Assembly (NCBI RefSeq): GCF_002705925.1
Contig: NZ_NKRE01000001.1
Location: forward strand, 3,441,846-3,505,845
Reading direction: 5' to 3'
Length of the DNA stretch: 64,000 nt
Source: Mycobacterium ostraviense
GTDB lineage: Bacteria; Actinomycetota; Actinomycetes; Mycobacteriales; Mycobacteriaceae
The number at the start of each line of letters is the position of its first letter. Within the stretch, counting starts at the first letter, position 1. Positions 29,914 through 39,219 of this stretch are shown piece after piece. The position numbers and the translations under genes were made by a program. The notes below the pieces were generated by a model. That model had not been told where the DNA came from and did no database searches. It saw only the letters and a program-made list of their open reading frames with translations.

Positions 29914-31838
29914 CTAAGACGGGCCGTCGCCATCGGCGCTCATGGCCTGCGCACCTCGGCGGTGCACGTCCGGGAGATGGCTAGCCGGAACCAGGTGCTG
30001 GTCCAACACGGTGACCCGGTCGGTGGCGGTGTCGTGCTGAGCCGCGACGAACCAGGTGTCCTCGGGAATCGTGATCCCCAAGGTGCTCAATTCGGCCCGG
30101 ACAGCCGCGTCGTTGAGGATCGCCGCAGCGGTACGGGCGTTGGGTCCGCCGGCCTGTCCGCCGCAGGCGCCACAGTCCAGTGCCGCCTGGTACGGGTTGT
30201 TCTCGGTGACGCTGCCGTGCCCGCACAGGACAACCAGCCGGGCGAATTCCTCCGTGAGGCCCATGGTGGTGAGTGCGACCTGTGCGTAAAGGGCGCGATG
30301 GGCCAGTGCGACGGTGTCGTTGATCGACAGCACGGTAGGAGCCGGGGGTGCCAGCCGATCGCGTAGGCGTCGCCGTAGTTTCCCGCTGCCCGTCGGGCTC
30401 AGCGTTTTGACCGCAGCCCACGGACCGGTCGCCCAACCGGCCGCCTCGGCCAAGGCGAATGGGGCGATCAGCGCCTGCTTGGCGGCATGAAATGCCGCTT
30501 CGGCGCCGGCCATGATGGTGTTTCCGTTGCGCAGCCGCTGCGCCGCAGCGGCAGCCGACGGCACCGGGCGTTCGACGACTTCATGCTCGGGACGGATCAG
30601 CACCGGGCACAGGTCGTTGGGGGATCCACCGAGCACGCTGGTGTACCGGATGGCGACGGCGAAGAAGCCGGCGAAGCCGAAAGCCCGGTATTCGCCGAGG
30701 AATTCGATGTGGCGGCGCAGCCCCTCGGAGCGGGTGTCGATGCAGCACACGATCTGGGCGGCGGCGCGCCCAATCCCGGGCGTCGGGGGGTTTTCCGCCA
30801 AGGCTCGCAGTAGCGCGTCCCGATAGTGCGCCTCGTAGGCCTGCTGCCACACCAACTGCCGTGCCGTAACCGGCAATACCGACAAAACCCTTGCGGCAGC
30901 GCCCAAGTCGGCGTCGCTTACCTCGTCGAGCCTCCATTCTCGTCCAGTGCGGCGGCCCGTTCGCGGGCCGATGGAATGCGCGGCCGGGTAGCCGCCACCG
31001 GTTCGTCCGGCACGCTGAAGGTGTTGTGGGACAGCAATACTGCTTCGTACGTCAGCCGCATGGCGAGGTAGTCCAGTAGGTCCACACCGGTGCCGCGCTC
31101 GGCAGACCAGCGGACGTGGGCGGCCCAGCCCGGAAGCCGTGTCAAGTGGGCCTGCAAGTAGATGATCCGGTCGTCGTCGGCCACGCCGAGCTGGTGCAGG
31201 GCTTGCAGCGCGGCGTCGTCGGCCCGGGTGGGCGCCTTGCGCAGCGAGGCCCGCACCCGTCGGCTCAGCTTGTGGTCGCCGGGGGCCAATGTCCGCCAGG
31301 CGCGGTAAAAGCCCAAGTGGTGGTCGGGCATCGGCCAGCCCGCTGCCGGCGATCCGAAGAAAGCCGCACACCATCTGGCGGCTTGGGCGTCGACCTGCCC
31401 GGCTACCTGTGGTGCCACCTGCTCGCTCTGAGTCATGTTGCGGCGTAACGGTTTCGGAGCCAAGCTGCCGTGCAGCAGGTCGCCGCGCAACAATTGCGAA
31501 GGTGTCAGCACGCGGGTTCCCATCCGGACGGGCTCGCCGTCCAGCAATGTGGGGTAGCGCAGCCGCAGCGTCGACTCGAGATCGGCGTCGGTGATCCGTC
31601 CGCTGCGGTACAGGGCGCGGAACGTCGTCTCATCCAGCACGCCGGCGCTGCCGTAGAGGTCGCCGGCCCGGCGGACCGCCTGCTCGAAGGGCATCGACTC
31701 CAGCCCGGCCAGCGGGTTGACCGCGATAAAGGTCTCCAGCGGGTAGTGGGTCGGTATCACGCGGGCGGCCAGGTTCACGTCGCTGCGTAACTGCGCGCGG
31801 CGGGTTTCGGTCGAGACGTTGTCAGCCACGATGGTCAC
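29914..31838 (-). pseudogene. dabA: dabA, inorganic-carbon uptake zinc subunit, frameshifted
   Basis: DabA (DUF2309) pairs with DabB to trap CO2 as bicarbonate. The N-terminal half starts with GTG at 31838 (MTIVADNVSTETRR) and runs to about 30936. A single -1 shift at 30936-30945 then moves the reading from ALDEN to EWRLDEVSDADLG, which continues to 29914. All four zinc positions are kept in the second part: Cys and Asp in VCCIDTRSE, His in CGHGS and Cys in DCGACGG. So the gene is intact but for one base. It could be a recent pseudogene or a sequencing error. No clear slippery heptamer supports programmed frameshifting. Confidence 0.85.
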
Positions 31839-33397
31839 TGGAGCGCTCCTGTCAGTTGTGTGGTTGGTTGGGGACGGGTCGCCGGAACATGGCCGGCGAC
31901 AAGCGCTTTCGCGTACAGGGCGCGCTGCAGTCGACCGAACCAGCCGTTGGCGGGGGCCTGGGGCAGCAGCGTCAGTGCCGCAAGGACGACCGCGACCGCG
32001 ACGATGCCCGCAGAAGAGGCGGACGGTACGGTGACCGCGGGTAGATCGGGAGCCAGGAATCCGGTTACCGCGCCGACCAGTGCGACGTATCCAATGGCCG
32101 CCACGAGCAGTGCGACGGCTCCGATGAGAGCGGCCCGTGCGCCCGGGCTTCGTGCCAACCAGCCCGTCAACGCCGCCGCTGCGGTCGCCCAGGTGAAGAC
32201 CAGCAGCACCTGCGCCGAGCCGTGCTCGACGTTCGGCAGTCGCACGATGTTGCTGGCCGCATACAGCGCGGCAGCCGGCAGCAGCAGCGCCGAGGCATGG
32301 ATTGCCGACCACCGGGTCCGGGTCAGCGTCGGCGCCGGTGGCCGAGCCGCCTTTTGGCGGCGCTTGGCGATCGCCGAGCCGGACGACAAGAACAGGGTGG
32401 CTTTGTAGAAGCCGTGGCCCACCAGGTGGAATACCGCGGCTGCGGACAGGCCCAGCCCGCAGGTCAAGATCATGAAGCCCATCTGGGCCATCGTCGAATA
32501 CACCAGCGAGCCCTTGATGTCGGATTTGGTGAGCATCACGACGCCGCCGTAGAGCATGCTGAGCGTCCCGGCGGTGAAGGCCAGGCCCATGGCGATGGCC
32601 GATCCGCTGACGATCGGGCTCAGCCGCACCAGCAGCACGCCGCCGGCGTTGACGACACCGGCGTGCAGCAGCGCCGAGACGGGTGTGGGCGCGGCCAGGG
32701 TGGCCGGCAGCCAGCGGTGAAACGGAATCTGCGCCGATCGCGACAGAGCCGCCACCACGATCAGGCCCGCTGCCGCCGACAAGGCCGGTGACCAGCCCTG
32801 GTATCGGTTGGTTCCGAGGTCGAACAGGCTGACGTTGCTCCATTGCATGGTGATCAAGCCGACCGCCAACCACAGGGCTAGATCGCCCAGCAGGAACGCT
32901 GTCGCCGTCCGCAGGACGCCGTCGCGGGCGGCGGGCAGCTCCCAGTAGGTGGCCTGCAGCAGACACAGTGCGGTGCCGGCCAAGGTCCACGAGACGGCCA
33001 AGCCGATCAGAGTTCCGGAGGTCATGAGGCCGGCAGAGGCCGTCGTGAGCAGGCCGGTACCGGCGGTGAACCACCCCGATCGCCGGTCACAGGCAAGGTA
33101 GCGCAGCGCGAAAACCTGTACGACCGTGCTCACTCCGTACACCAACACCAGCAGCAGCGCGCTGAGCCGGTTGGCTCCCAGCTCGGCGATCAGGGTGCCG
33201 CGTGCTGACCGCAGGGTGGCCGAGATGGGGCCGTCGACCGCTACGTGCAGCGCCATCAGCAATGCGGAAACCAAGCCCGCGCCGGCGGCCACGACGCCCA
33301 ATTGGCCGACGAGGCGTGGATGCCGAGTACCGGCCAGGAGCGCACTCAGCGACGCGAGTAGGGGCAACGTCAAGGCACCGACGAGGACGGCGTTCAC
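31835..33397 (-). CDS. dabB: DabB, proton-channel-like subunit of inorganic-carbon uptake
   Basis: A 520-residue membrane protein of the NADH-quinone oxidoreductase subunit L/5 and antiporter family, with about 12-14 hydrophobic segments. Landmarks are IPFHRWLPATLAAPTPVSALLHAGVVNAGG, GSLVYSTMAQMGFMI and HLVGHGFYKATLFL, which carry the conserved Lys and His residues of the proton pathway. No other Complex I genes are nearby. The stop overlaps the dabA GTG start (GTGA), so the two form one coupled operon, as in known DAB systems. It probably drives DabA by proton flux. Confidence 0.87.
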   Translation of the reverse strand: MNAVLVGALTLPLLASLSALLAGTRHPRLVGQLGVVAAGAGLVSALLMALHVAVDGPISATLRSARGTLIAELGANRLSALLLVLVYGVSTVVQVFALRYLACDRRSGWFTAGTGLLTTASAGLMTSGTLIGLAVSWTLAGTALCLLQATYWELPAARDGVLRTATAFLLGDLALWLAVGLITMQWSNVSLFDLGTNRYQGWSPALSAAAGLIVVAALSRSAQIPFHRWLPATLAAPTPVSALLHAGVVNAGGVLLVRLSPIVSGSAIAMGLAFTAGTLSMLYGGVVMLTKSDIKGSLVYSTMAQMGFMILTCGLGLSAAAVFHLVGHGFYKATLFLSSGSAIAKRRQKAARPPAPTLTRTRWSAIHASALLLPAAALYAASNIVRLPNVEHGSAQVLLVFTWATAAAALTGWLARSPGARAALIGAVALLVAAIGYVALVGAVTGFLAPDLPAVTVPSASSAGIVAVAVVLAALTLLPQAPANGWFGRLQRALYAKALVAGHVPATRPQPTTQLTGALQ

Positions 33398-33643
33398 CGG
33401 CCATCACCGCCGGTGCCGGTAGCGGTACGTCTGGAGTTCATGCGAAGCAAACGACGCGATATAGAATACCGCTGTTCAAACATCATGAAACAGATTTCAT
33501 ATCTGTTGGATCGGGAGATCTGCGAGGCGCGGCGGGATGAAGCGGCACCGCCCGTACCGCTGCGCCGCCTTACCATTCTGCTGCCGGGAACGTGACGCAC
33601 CGCGAAAGAACTTGGCCCGCAGCGGGTTAACCGGCTAAGCGAG
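33398..33643. promoter_or_regulatory. dabB promoter region with ATGAAA-N4-TTTCAT dyad
   Basis: No gene is recognised in this 246-bp gap. The AT-rich patch 33440-33510 holds the perfect dyad ATGAAACAGATTTCAT (33485-33500), a T-N11-A spacing typical of LysR-type operators. Known DAB operons are often LysR-controlled. A short plus-strand frame (33413-33595) shows no family features. Regulation is inferred. Confidence 0.5.
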
Positions 33644-34555
33644 CTACTCCTCGCCCGCCAGCGCGAACCGTCCGTCGAGCGTCCGGGTCACCAGGCCGTC
33701 GACAAGCAACGAATCCAGCGCCCGGTCACGCTGCGCGGTATCGATCAGCCATGCCATGTCGAGCTCGGCGCGGGTTGCTGGAGAATCCTTGGCGCGCAAT
33801 ATATCTAGTAATCGCCCGCGGACCTGTCGGTCGGTTCCCGCGTACGCCTGCACGCGCCGCGGCGGACCGTCCGCAGCAGGATATCCAGCGGTCCGCCATG
33901 CGCAGCCGCCCACCGGGCACAAACCGCAGCGCAGCGCGCGGGCCGTGCACACCGTCGCGCCCAGTTCCATGAGGGCCACCGAAAAGCGTGGCGCCGACTC
34001 ATTATTCGGCAGCATCGCCAGGACGTCGGCGTAGTCCCGGGCGGCGGACGGCGCACCTGCATCGGCGCGCCCGTGCACCGCACGAGCCACTACTCGGCGC
34101 ACGTTGGTGTCCACCACCGGCATCCGCTGGCCGTACGCGAAACACGCCACCGCGCGTGCCGTATAACTACCGACACCCGGCAGCCTCACCAGGGTTCCGA
34201 CGTCGTCGGGGACCACGTCACCGTGGTCCCGCGCGATGATGGTCGCGCATTCGTGCAAGCGTTTAGCCCGGCGCGGATAGCCAAGTTTCCCCCAGGCGCG
34301 CAGCACGTCGGCGGCAGTCGCCGCGGCCGTGGCCGACGCGGTGGGCCAGCGCCGCACCCAGTCCGGCCATATCGACAGTACCCGCGACACCGGCGTCTGC
34401 TGCAGCATGAACTCGCTGACCAGAATCTGCCATGCACTGACGTCTGGCCGGCGCCACGGCAGATCGCGACGCGATCGCTCGTACCAAGCGAGAAGATTGG
34501 CGGATGATATGTGCTGCGGAGCGGTCACCGGCCGGTACGGCAGAATACGTGACAT
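33644..34555 (-). CDS. mutY: Adenine DNA glycosylase MutY
   Basis: A 303-residue base-excision enzyme that removes A mispaired with 8-oxoG. It has the helix-hairpin-helix LPGVGSYTARAVACFAYG, the catalytic Asp in VVDTNVRR and the Glu in VSEFMLQQTP. The Fe-S cluster cysteines are in VCTARALRCGLCPVGGC (spaced 6, 2 and 4). The start MSRILPYRPV at 34555 is supported by the homologue; the frame is open upstream. The start codon overlaps the canB start codon on the other strand (CATG). It is shorter than E. coli MutY, as is usual in mycobacteria. Confidence 0.93.
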   Translation of the reverse strand: MSRILPYRPVTAPQHISSANLLAWYERSRRDLPWRRPDVSAWQILVSEFMLQQTPVSRVLSIWPDWVRRWPTASATAAATAADVLRAWGKLGYPRRAKRLHECATIIARDHGDVVPDDVGTLVRLPGVGSYTARAVACFAYGQRMPVVDTNVRRVVARAVHGRADAGAPSAARDYADVLAMLPNNESAPRFSVALMELGATVCTARALRCGLCPVGGCAWRTAGYPAADGPPRRVQAYAGTDRQVRGRLLDILRAKDSPATRAELDMAWLIDTAQRDRALDSLLVDGLVTRTLDGRFALAGEE

Positions 34556-35177
34556 GCCCAACACCAACCCGGTAGCCGCGTGGAAAGCACTCAAAGAGGG
34601 TAACGAGCGATTCGTCGCCGGCAAGCCCGAGCATCCCAGCCAAAGCGTCGAGCATCGCGCCAGCCTCGCCGCTGGGCAGCAGCCGACCGCAGTAATCTTC
34701 GGCTGCGCCGACAGCCGGGTGGCAGCGGAGATCATTTTCGACCAGGGCCTCGGCGACATGTTCGTGGTCCGCACGGCCGGGCACGTCATCGACTCGGCGG
34801 TGCTGGGCTCCATCGAGTATGCGGTGACCGTGCTGAACGTGCCGCTTGTGGTCGTCCTCGGCCACGACAGCTGTGGCGCGGTGAATGCTGCCCTAACGGC
34901 GCTGGACAGCGGCGCTCTGCCAGAAGGCTATGTCCGCGATGTGGTGGAGCGGGTGGCTCCGTCCATTCTGTTAGGCCGGCGCGACGGACTGAAGCGGGTC
35001 GACGAGTTCGAAGAGCGCCACATCCACGAGACGGTGGCGCAGCTGATGGCCCGTTCGACGGCCATATCGCAGCGGGTGGCCGCGGGCACGCTGGCCATCG
35101 TGGGTGTGACCTACCAGCTCTCCGACGGCCGGGCGGTTTTGCGCGATCACGTTGGTGACGTCGGCGAGGAAGGCTGA
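34554..35177 (+). CDS. canB: Beta-carbonic anhydrase CanB
   Basis: A 207-residue beta-class carbonic anhydrase interconverting CO2 and bicarbonate. The zinc ligands are Cys in GCADSRV (with the Asp-Arg dyad) and His/Cys in GHDSCGAVNAAL. It starts MPNTNPVAAWKALKEGNERF; the ATG shares three of its bases with the mutY start on the opposite strand (CATG), so both promoters must lie inside the neighbouring coding regions. It is close to the dabAB bicarbonate-trapping genes, separated by mutY, which hints at a local inorganic-carbon theme. Rv3588c equivalent. Confidence 0.94.
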   Translation: MPNTNPVAAWKALKEGNERFVAGKPEHPSQSVEHRASLAAGQQPTAVIFGCADSRVAAEIIFDQGLGDMFVVRTAGHVIDSAVLGSIEYAVTVLNVPLVVVLGHDSCGAVNAALTALDSGALPEGYVRDVVERVAPSILLGRRDGLKRVDEFEERHIHETVAQLMARSTAISQRVAAGTLAIVGVTYQLSDGRAVLRDHVGDVGEEG

Positions 35178-35294
35178 CATTTCCGCCGCCAACACGGCCT
35201 CTAACACGGCCCGCTCTCGATAGGGCCCAGCTAACCTCGCGACACGCCGAGGCAGGTCAAACAGGTCGGCGTGACCTGGGCCTACGGTGTGAAT

Positions 35295-36089
35295 GTGCTG
35301 GATCTGGAACCGCGTGGCCCGCTACCAACCGAGATCTACTGGAGGCGCAGGGGACTGGCCCTGGGTGTCGCGGTCGTGGTGATCGGAATCGCGGTTGCTG
35401 CCGTCGTCGCCTTCGTCGGCAACACCGCCGGCGCCAAACCCGTCAGCGCCGAGAAACCGGGCTCCGCGCAAAGCCATCCGGGCTCAAACGCGCCGCAGAC
35501 GCCGGAACCGGCTGGGCAAAACGCCGCCAACGCTCCGGCAGCTCCGCAGGGGCAAAACCCGGAGATGCCCACTCCCACCGCCGCAGTGCAACCGCCGCCG
35601 GTGCTGAAAGAGGGGGACGACTGCCCGGATTCCACGCTCGCAGTCAAGGGACTGACCAACGCCCCCCAGTACTACATCGGCGACCAGCCGAAATTCACCA
35701 TGGTCGTCACCAACATCGGACTGGTGGCCTGTAAACGCGACGTCGGGGCCGCGGTGCTGGCGGCATACGTCTACTCGCTGGATAACAAGCGGTTGTGGTC
35801 CAACCTGGACTGCGCGCCCTCCAACGAGACCCTGGTCAAGATGTTCACTCCGGGGGAGCAGGTGACAACTGCCGTGACCTGGACCGGGATGGGGTCGGCG
35901 CCGCATTGCCCATTGCCCCGGCCGGCGATCGGTCCTGGCACCTACAACCTCGTCGTCCAGCTGGGCAACCTTCGGTCGCTTCCGGTTCCGTTCGTGTTGA
36001 ACCAGCCGCCGCAGCCGCCGGGGCCGCTGCCGGCCCCTGGCCCGGCCGTGGCGCCGCCGCCGGAGGCCCCGCCCGCTCAGGGCGGTTAA
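35295..36089 (+). CDS. Membrane-anchored Pro-rich protein (Rv3587c-like)
   Basis: A 264-residue protein with a short cytosolic head (LDLEPRGPLPTEIYWRRR) and one transmembrane helix (about residues 20-42). A Pro/Ala-rich linker follows, then an extracytoplasmic beta-rich domain (EGDDCPDSTLAVKGLTNAP...) with several Cys that could form disulfides. A Pro-rich tail ends APPPEAPPAQGG. GTG codons at 35271, 35289 and 35295 are possible starts; 35295 gives the length of the M. tuberculosis protein. The function is unknown. It follows canB in the same direction. Confidence 0.8.
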   Translation: MLDLEPRGPLPTEIYWRRRGLALGVAVVVIGIAVAAVVAFVGNTAGAKPVSAEKPGSAQSHPGSNAPQTPEPAGQNAANAPAAPQGQNPEMPTPTAAVQPPPVLKEGDDCPDSTLAVKGLTNAPQYYIGDQPKFTMVVTNIGLVACKRDVGAAVLAAYVYSLDNKRLWSNLDCAPSNETLVKMFTPGEQVTTAVTWTGMGSAPHCPLPRPAIGPGTYNLVVQLGNLRSLPVPFVLNQPPQPPGPLPAPGPAVAPPPEAPPAQGG

Positions 36090-36093
36090 CGCT

Positions 36094-37170
36094 TTACTGG
36101 TCAGCGATCGTCGACTCAGCCAACTGTGACAGGCCCTCGCGCACATGACGGGCCCACATCGCGCCGATGCCGTCGACGGATTGCAGATCGCCGGCACTGG
36201 CGGCCAATAGACCCTGCAGCGTTCCGAAGGAACGCACCAGCAGATCGGCATGGGCGAATTGCAGTCGCGGGATGACTGCCATCGCGCGGTAGCCCCGCGG
36301 GCTCAGCGCCGAGTCCTGTGCCTCCGCCGTCGTGGGATAGCCGAAAACCTTTGCCAGCGCGGTGAAATCGAGCAGCTCGGTGTCCGAGAGCGCGTCGAGC
36401 TCATCCAGGGTGGCGTCGATTTGGGCTTTAGTCGGCGGTTCCGGGTTGGCGTGGTAGTCACGGACGATCAACTCGCGGGCGGTGTCGTTGCCGCCGAGCA
36501 GCTCCTCGAGCTGCAGCCGCAGCTGGCGCCCATCGGTGCCGAGTTCCACGGCGTCGTAGTCGATCACTAGGCCGATTCGCCGGACCAGCTCGAGCCGCTG
36601 CACCACCGTCATCACGTCGCGCAGCGTGACGAAGTCTTCGATCTCGGCCCGGGAGAGTTGCCGGCTGACCTCATCGAGCCTGGTCTTGTAGCGTTCCAGC
36701 GTCGCGATCGCCTGATTGGCCCGGGACAGGATGGTCGCCGAGTCGGTCAAAACGTGACGATCACCGCCGACATAGACCGTCACGATGTTCATCGAGTGGC
36801 TCACCGAGATCACCGGGTAACCGGTCTGGATCGCCGATCGTTCCGCCGAGCGGTGGCGCGTGCCCGATTCGTCGGTCGGTATCGACGGATCCGGGACCAG
36901 CTGCACGTTGGCCCGCACTATGCGGCTGCAGTCAGTGGAGAGCACCACGGCTCCGTCCATTTTGGACAGCTCGCGCAGCCGGGTGGGGGCATAGCGGACG
37001 TCGAGGGAGAAGCCGCCGTCGCAGATGGCCTCGACATTCTCGTCGTAGCCGAGCACGATCAGGGCGCCGGTGCGGCCGCGCAGGATACGTTCCAGGCCGT
37101 CCCGTAGCCCGGTGCCGGGCGCCAGGCGGGCGACAGCCTCACGCAGGGTCGGACGTGTCACAGCGTGCAT
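36094..37170 (-). CDS. disA: DNA integrity scanning diadenylate cyclase DisA
   Basis: A 358-residue enzyme that makes c-di-AMP from two ATP and is inhibited by branched DNA. The N-terminal DAC domain has the catalytic D72-G73-A74 and R105-H106-R107 (GTRHRS) motifs. The middle is helical, and the C-terminal helix-hairpin-helix region (LLAASAGDLQSVDGIGAMWARHV) binds DNA junctions. ATG at 37170 (MHAVTRPTLREAV) matches the family; the frame is open well upstream. It is the second gene of a radA-disA operon, 20 bp after radA. Confidence 0.96.
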   Translation of the reverse strand: MHAVTRPTLREAVARLAPGTGLRDGLERILRGRTGALIVLGYDENVEAICDGGFSLDVRYAPTRLRELSKMDGAVVLSTDCSRIVRANVQLVPDPSIPTDESGTRHRSAERSAIQTGYPVISVSHSMNIVTVYVGGDRHVLTDSATILSRANQAIATLERYKTRLDEVSRQLSRAEIEDFVTLRDVMTVVQRLELVRRIGLVIDYDAVELGTDGRQLRLQLEELLGGNDTARELIVRDYHANPEPPTKAQIDATLDELDALSDTELLDFTALAKVFGYPTTAEAQDSALSPRGYRAMAVIPRLQFAHADLLVRSFGTLQGLLAASAGDLQSVDGIGAMWARHVREGLSQLAESTIADQ

Positions 37171-37190
37171 TCTGCTATGGGCGCGACCAC

Positions 37191-38603
37191 TTAGTGACGA
37201 GTGTCCAGACGACACACGTTCGCGGGGGCGCTGGTGCGGTGGTCGGCAATGTCGATCATGTGCTCGAGCGCCGCCACGATCGTGGGCGCGCGCAGTGCTC
37301 GCAGACCCGCCGGCACCGTTTCGCGACCGGGCGGGACCAACGCGATGTTGAATCCCTGACGAGCTGCCTCGGCGAGCCGCCGGTCCATACCGTTGACCGG
37401 CCGCAGGTCGCCCGCCAGCCCGACTTCGCCGATCATCACCGCCGTGGTGGGCAGCGGCAGGTTCGCGTACGCCGAGGCCAGCGCGATCGCAACAGCCAGA
37501 TCGGACGACGGATCGGTCAATCGCATCCCGCCGACGGTTGACAGATAGATGTCGTTGACACCGATGCTCAGCCCGGCGTGCTTTTCTAGTACGGCGGTGA
37601 TCATCGCCGCGCGGGCGTGGTCGATGCCGCTGACGGCCCGCCGCGGCGAACCGCCGGCGGGAGTGGCCAGCAACGCCTGGACTTCCCCGATCAGCGGCCG
37701 CTTCCCGTCGAGTGTCACGGTGATGGCGGTACCGGGCACGGGAGCTGACCGCTGGTCGAGAAACAGGTTCGACGGGTCGGCGATTCCCTCGATACCGTTG
37801 TCGTGCAACAGGAAACACCCAACCTCGTCGGCGGCGCCGAATCGGTTCTTGATCCCGCGAACCATTCGTAACCCGCCGTTGCGGTCGCCTTCGAAATGCA
37901 GCACCACATCGACGAGATGCTCGAGCGAGCGCGGTCCGGCAATCGACCCTTCCTTGGTGACGTGACCGACCAGGATCAGCCCGAACCCGTCAGCCTTGGC
38001 GGCCGCGGTCAGGGCGGCCGTGACCGCGCGCACCTGGGTGACCCCGCCGGCTACGCCGTCGGCCTCGCTGGTGGACATCGTCTGCACCGAGTCGATGACC
38101 ACCAGCGACGCCTGCACGGTCTCGATGTGGCCCAGTACCGCCTGCACGTCGGATTCGGCGGCCAGATACACCTGTTCGCCTTGACAGCCGATCCGGTCGG
38201 CGCGCAGCCGGATCTGCCCGGCGGACTCTTCGCCGGAGATGTACAGCGCGCGCTGCCCCGACTGCGCCCAGCGATGGGCGACCTCGAGCAGCAGCGTCGA
38301 TTTGCCGACACCGGGTTCGCCGGCCAGCAGCGTCACCGACCCCGGCACCACGCCGCCGCCCAGCACCCGGTCGAGCTCGTCGATGCCGGTCGGACGGTGC
38401 CGGTTCAGGTTGGGCTGCACCGAACTGATCGGAACGGCGCGCGACGCCGGCACCGGCAGGCGGCGACCACTGCCGCCGACCCCGTTTCGTATCGACACCT
38501 CTTCGACGGTGCCCCAGCTGCCGCATTCCAGGCACCGCCCCACCCACTTGGCGGTGAGATGACGACAATCCGAGCAGCGGAATTGCGAACGCACATTGGC
38601 CAC
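37191..38603 (-). CDS. radA: DNA repair protein RadA
   Basis: A 470-residue RecA-like branch-migration helicase. The N-terminal zinc finger is C10-x2-C13...C24-x2-C27. Walker A is GEPGVGKST in LLAGEPGVGKSTLLLEV, and the RadA-specific motif is KNRFG in GIKNRFGAADE. A C-terminal Lon-like domain follows (VGLAGDLRPVNGMDRRLAEAA). It is transcribed together with disA, an arrangement known in many bacteria; RadA modulates DisA activity. Rv3585 equivalent. Confidence 0.96.
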   Translation of the reverse strand: MANVRSQFRCSDCRHLTAKWVGRCLECGSWGTVEEVSIRNGVGGSGRRLPVPASRAVPISSVQPNLNRHRPTGIDELDRVLGGGVVPGSVTLLAGEPGVGKSTLLLEVAHRWAQSGQRALYISGEESAGQIRLRADRIGCQGEQVYLAAESDVQAVLGHIETVQASLVVIDSVQTMSTSEADGVAGGVTQVRAVTAALTAAAKADGFGLILVGHVTKEGSIAGPRSLEHLVDVVLHFEGDRNGGLRMVRGIKNRFGAADEVGCFLLHDNGIEGIADPSNLFLDQRSAPVPGTAITVTLDGKRPLIGEVQALLATPAGGSPRRAVSGIDHARAAMITAVLEKHAGLSIGVNDIYLSTVGGMRLTDPSSDLAVAIALASAYANLPLPTTAVMIGEVGLAGDLRPVNGMDRRLAEAARQGFNIALVPPGRETVPAGLRALRAPTIVAALEHMIDIADHRTSAPANVCRLDTRH

Positions 38604-38661
38604 GCCGTGACCGTATCCGTCGGGTACGACAGCCCCGGCGCGGCAGGCTGCGTGGGGGCGG

Positions 38662-39219
38662 TCAGTGCCGGACCGGAGTGGTTGCCTGCTCGTGTGGCTG
38701 AGCCAGCGGCGCCGCGATCGGCACCATCAGGGTGCCCTGTCCGGCCTTCTCGAAGTTGAAGGTGAAGCTGTACGTCAAGCCGTTCGTGATGGGCTTGGTC
38801 AAGACGACGCTTGCCCTGGCCGCCTGATTCGACCCCAGCGGGCCCGGCGCGACCAGTTGGCCGTCCGGCGTACCGACAAACAGCATCCCGCCGGCGGGCA
38901 GCCGCGCGTCACCGGTCACCGTCACCGTGCCGACGTCGCTGCCGATGCTCACCAAACGATCCGCCACATCCGGGGATTGGTTGACGGCCACCAGCACCAA
39001 GTCCACTTTCCTGCCGGGCTGCAGGAAATCACCGCTGCGCTGCAGGGCTTGGATCCGGACGTCGCGCAGCACCACGTTGTTGATGGCCAGCCGGTTGCCA
39101 TTGACGGCGGGCTCTTGGTTGGCGGTCTGGGAGATCTGGCCGGTCCCGCAGGCACTCGCCAGTGTGGCAATCAGTGCGACCAGGCCCACCACGGTGAGGC
39201 GGATCTTGAAGCGGTTCAC
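38662..39219 (-). CDS. lpqE: Lipoprotein LpqE
   Basis: A 185-residue lipoprotein. The signal peptide MNRFKIRLTVVGLVALIATLASAC ends in the lipobox ASAC. The mature region is a beta-sandwich-like fold (NRLAINNVVLRDVRIQALQ... DVADRLVSIGSDVG) similar to copper-chaperone-type domains, but no His or Met metal site is clear. It is upstream of radA in the same direction. Rv3584 equivalent; the function is unknown. Confidence 0.9.
   Translation of the reverse strand: MNRFKIRLTVVGLVALIATLASACGTGQISQTANQEPAVNGNRLAINNVVLRDVRIQALQRSGDFLQPGRKVDLVLVAVNQSPDVADRLVSIGSDVGTVTVTGDARLPAGGMLFVGTPDGQLVAPGPLGSNQAARASVVLTKPITNGLTYSFTFNFEKAGQGTLMVPIAAPLAQPHEQATTPVRH

Noticed and set aside
30930..30950. Programmed frameshifting in dabA
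   Set aside because: No X-XXY-YYZ heptamer or clear downstream stem; a mutation or sequencing error is simpler.
30918..33074. 718-residue minus-strand frame covering dabA and part of dabB
   Set aside because: Its first part is out of frame with the true DabB; only the last approximately 300 residues are real (DabA N-terminus starting at 31838).
33413..33595. 60-residue frame upstream of dabB
   Set aside because: It covers the AT-rich promoter patch and operator-like dyad and shows no domain or SD.
36094..37818. 574-residue version of DisA
   Set aside because: The extra N-terminus is antisense-like low-complexity within radA; the DAC domain and homologues support the start at 37170.
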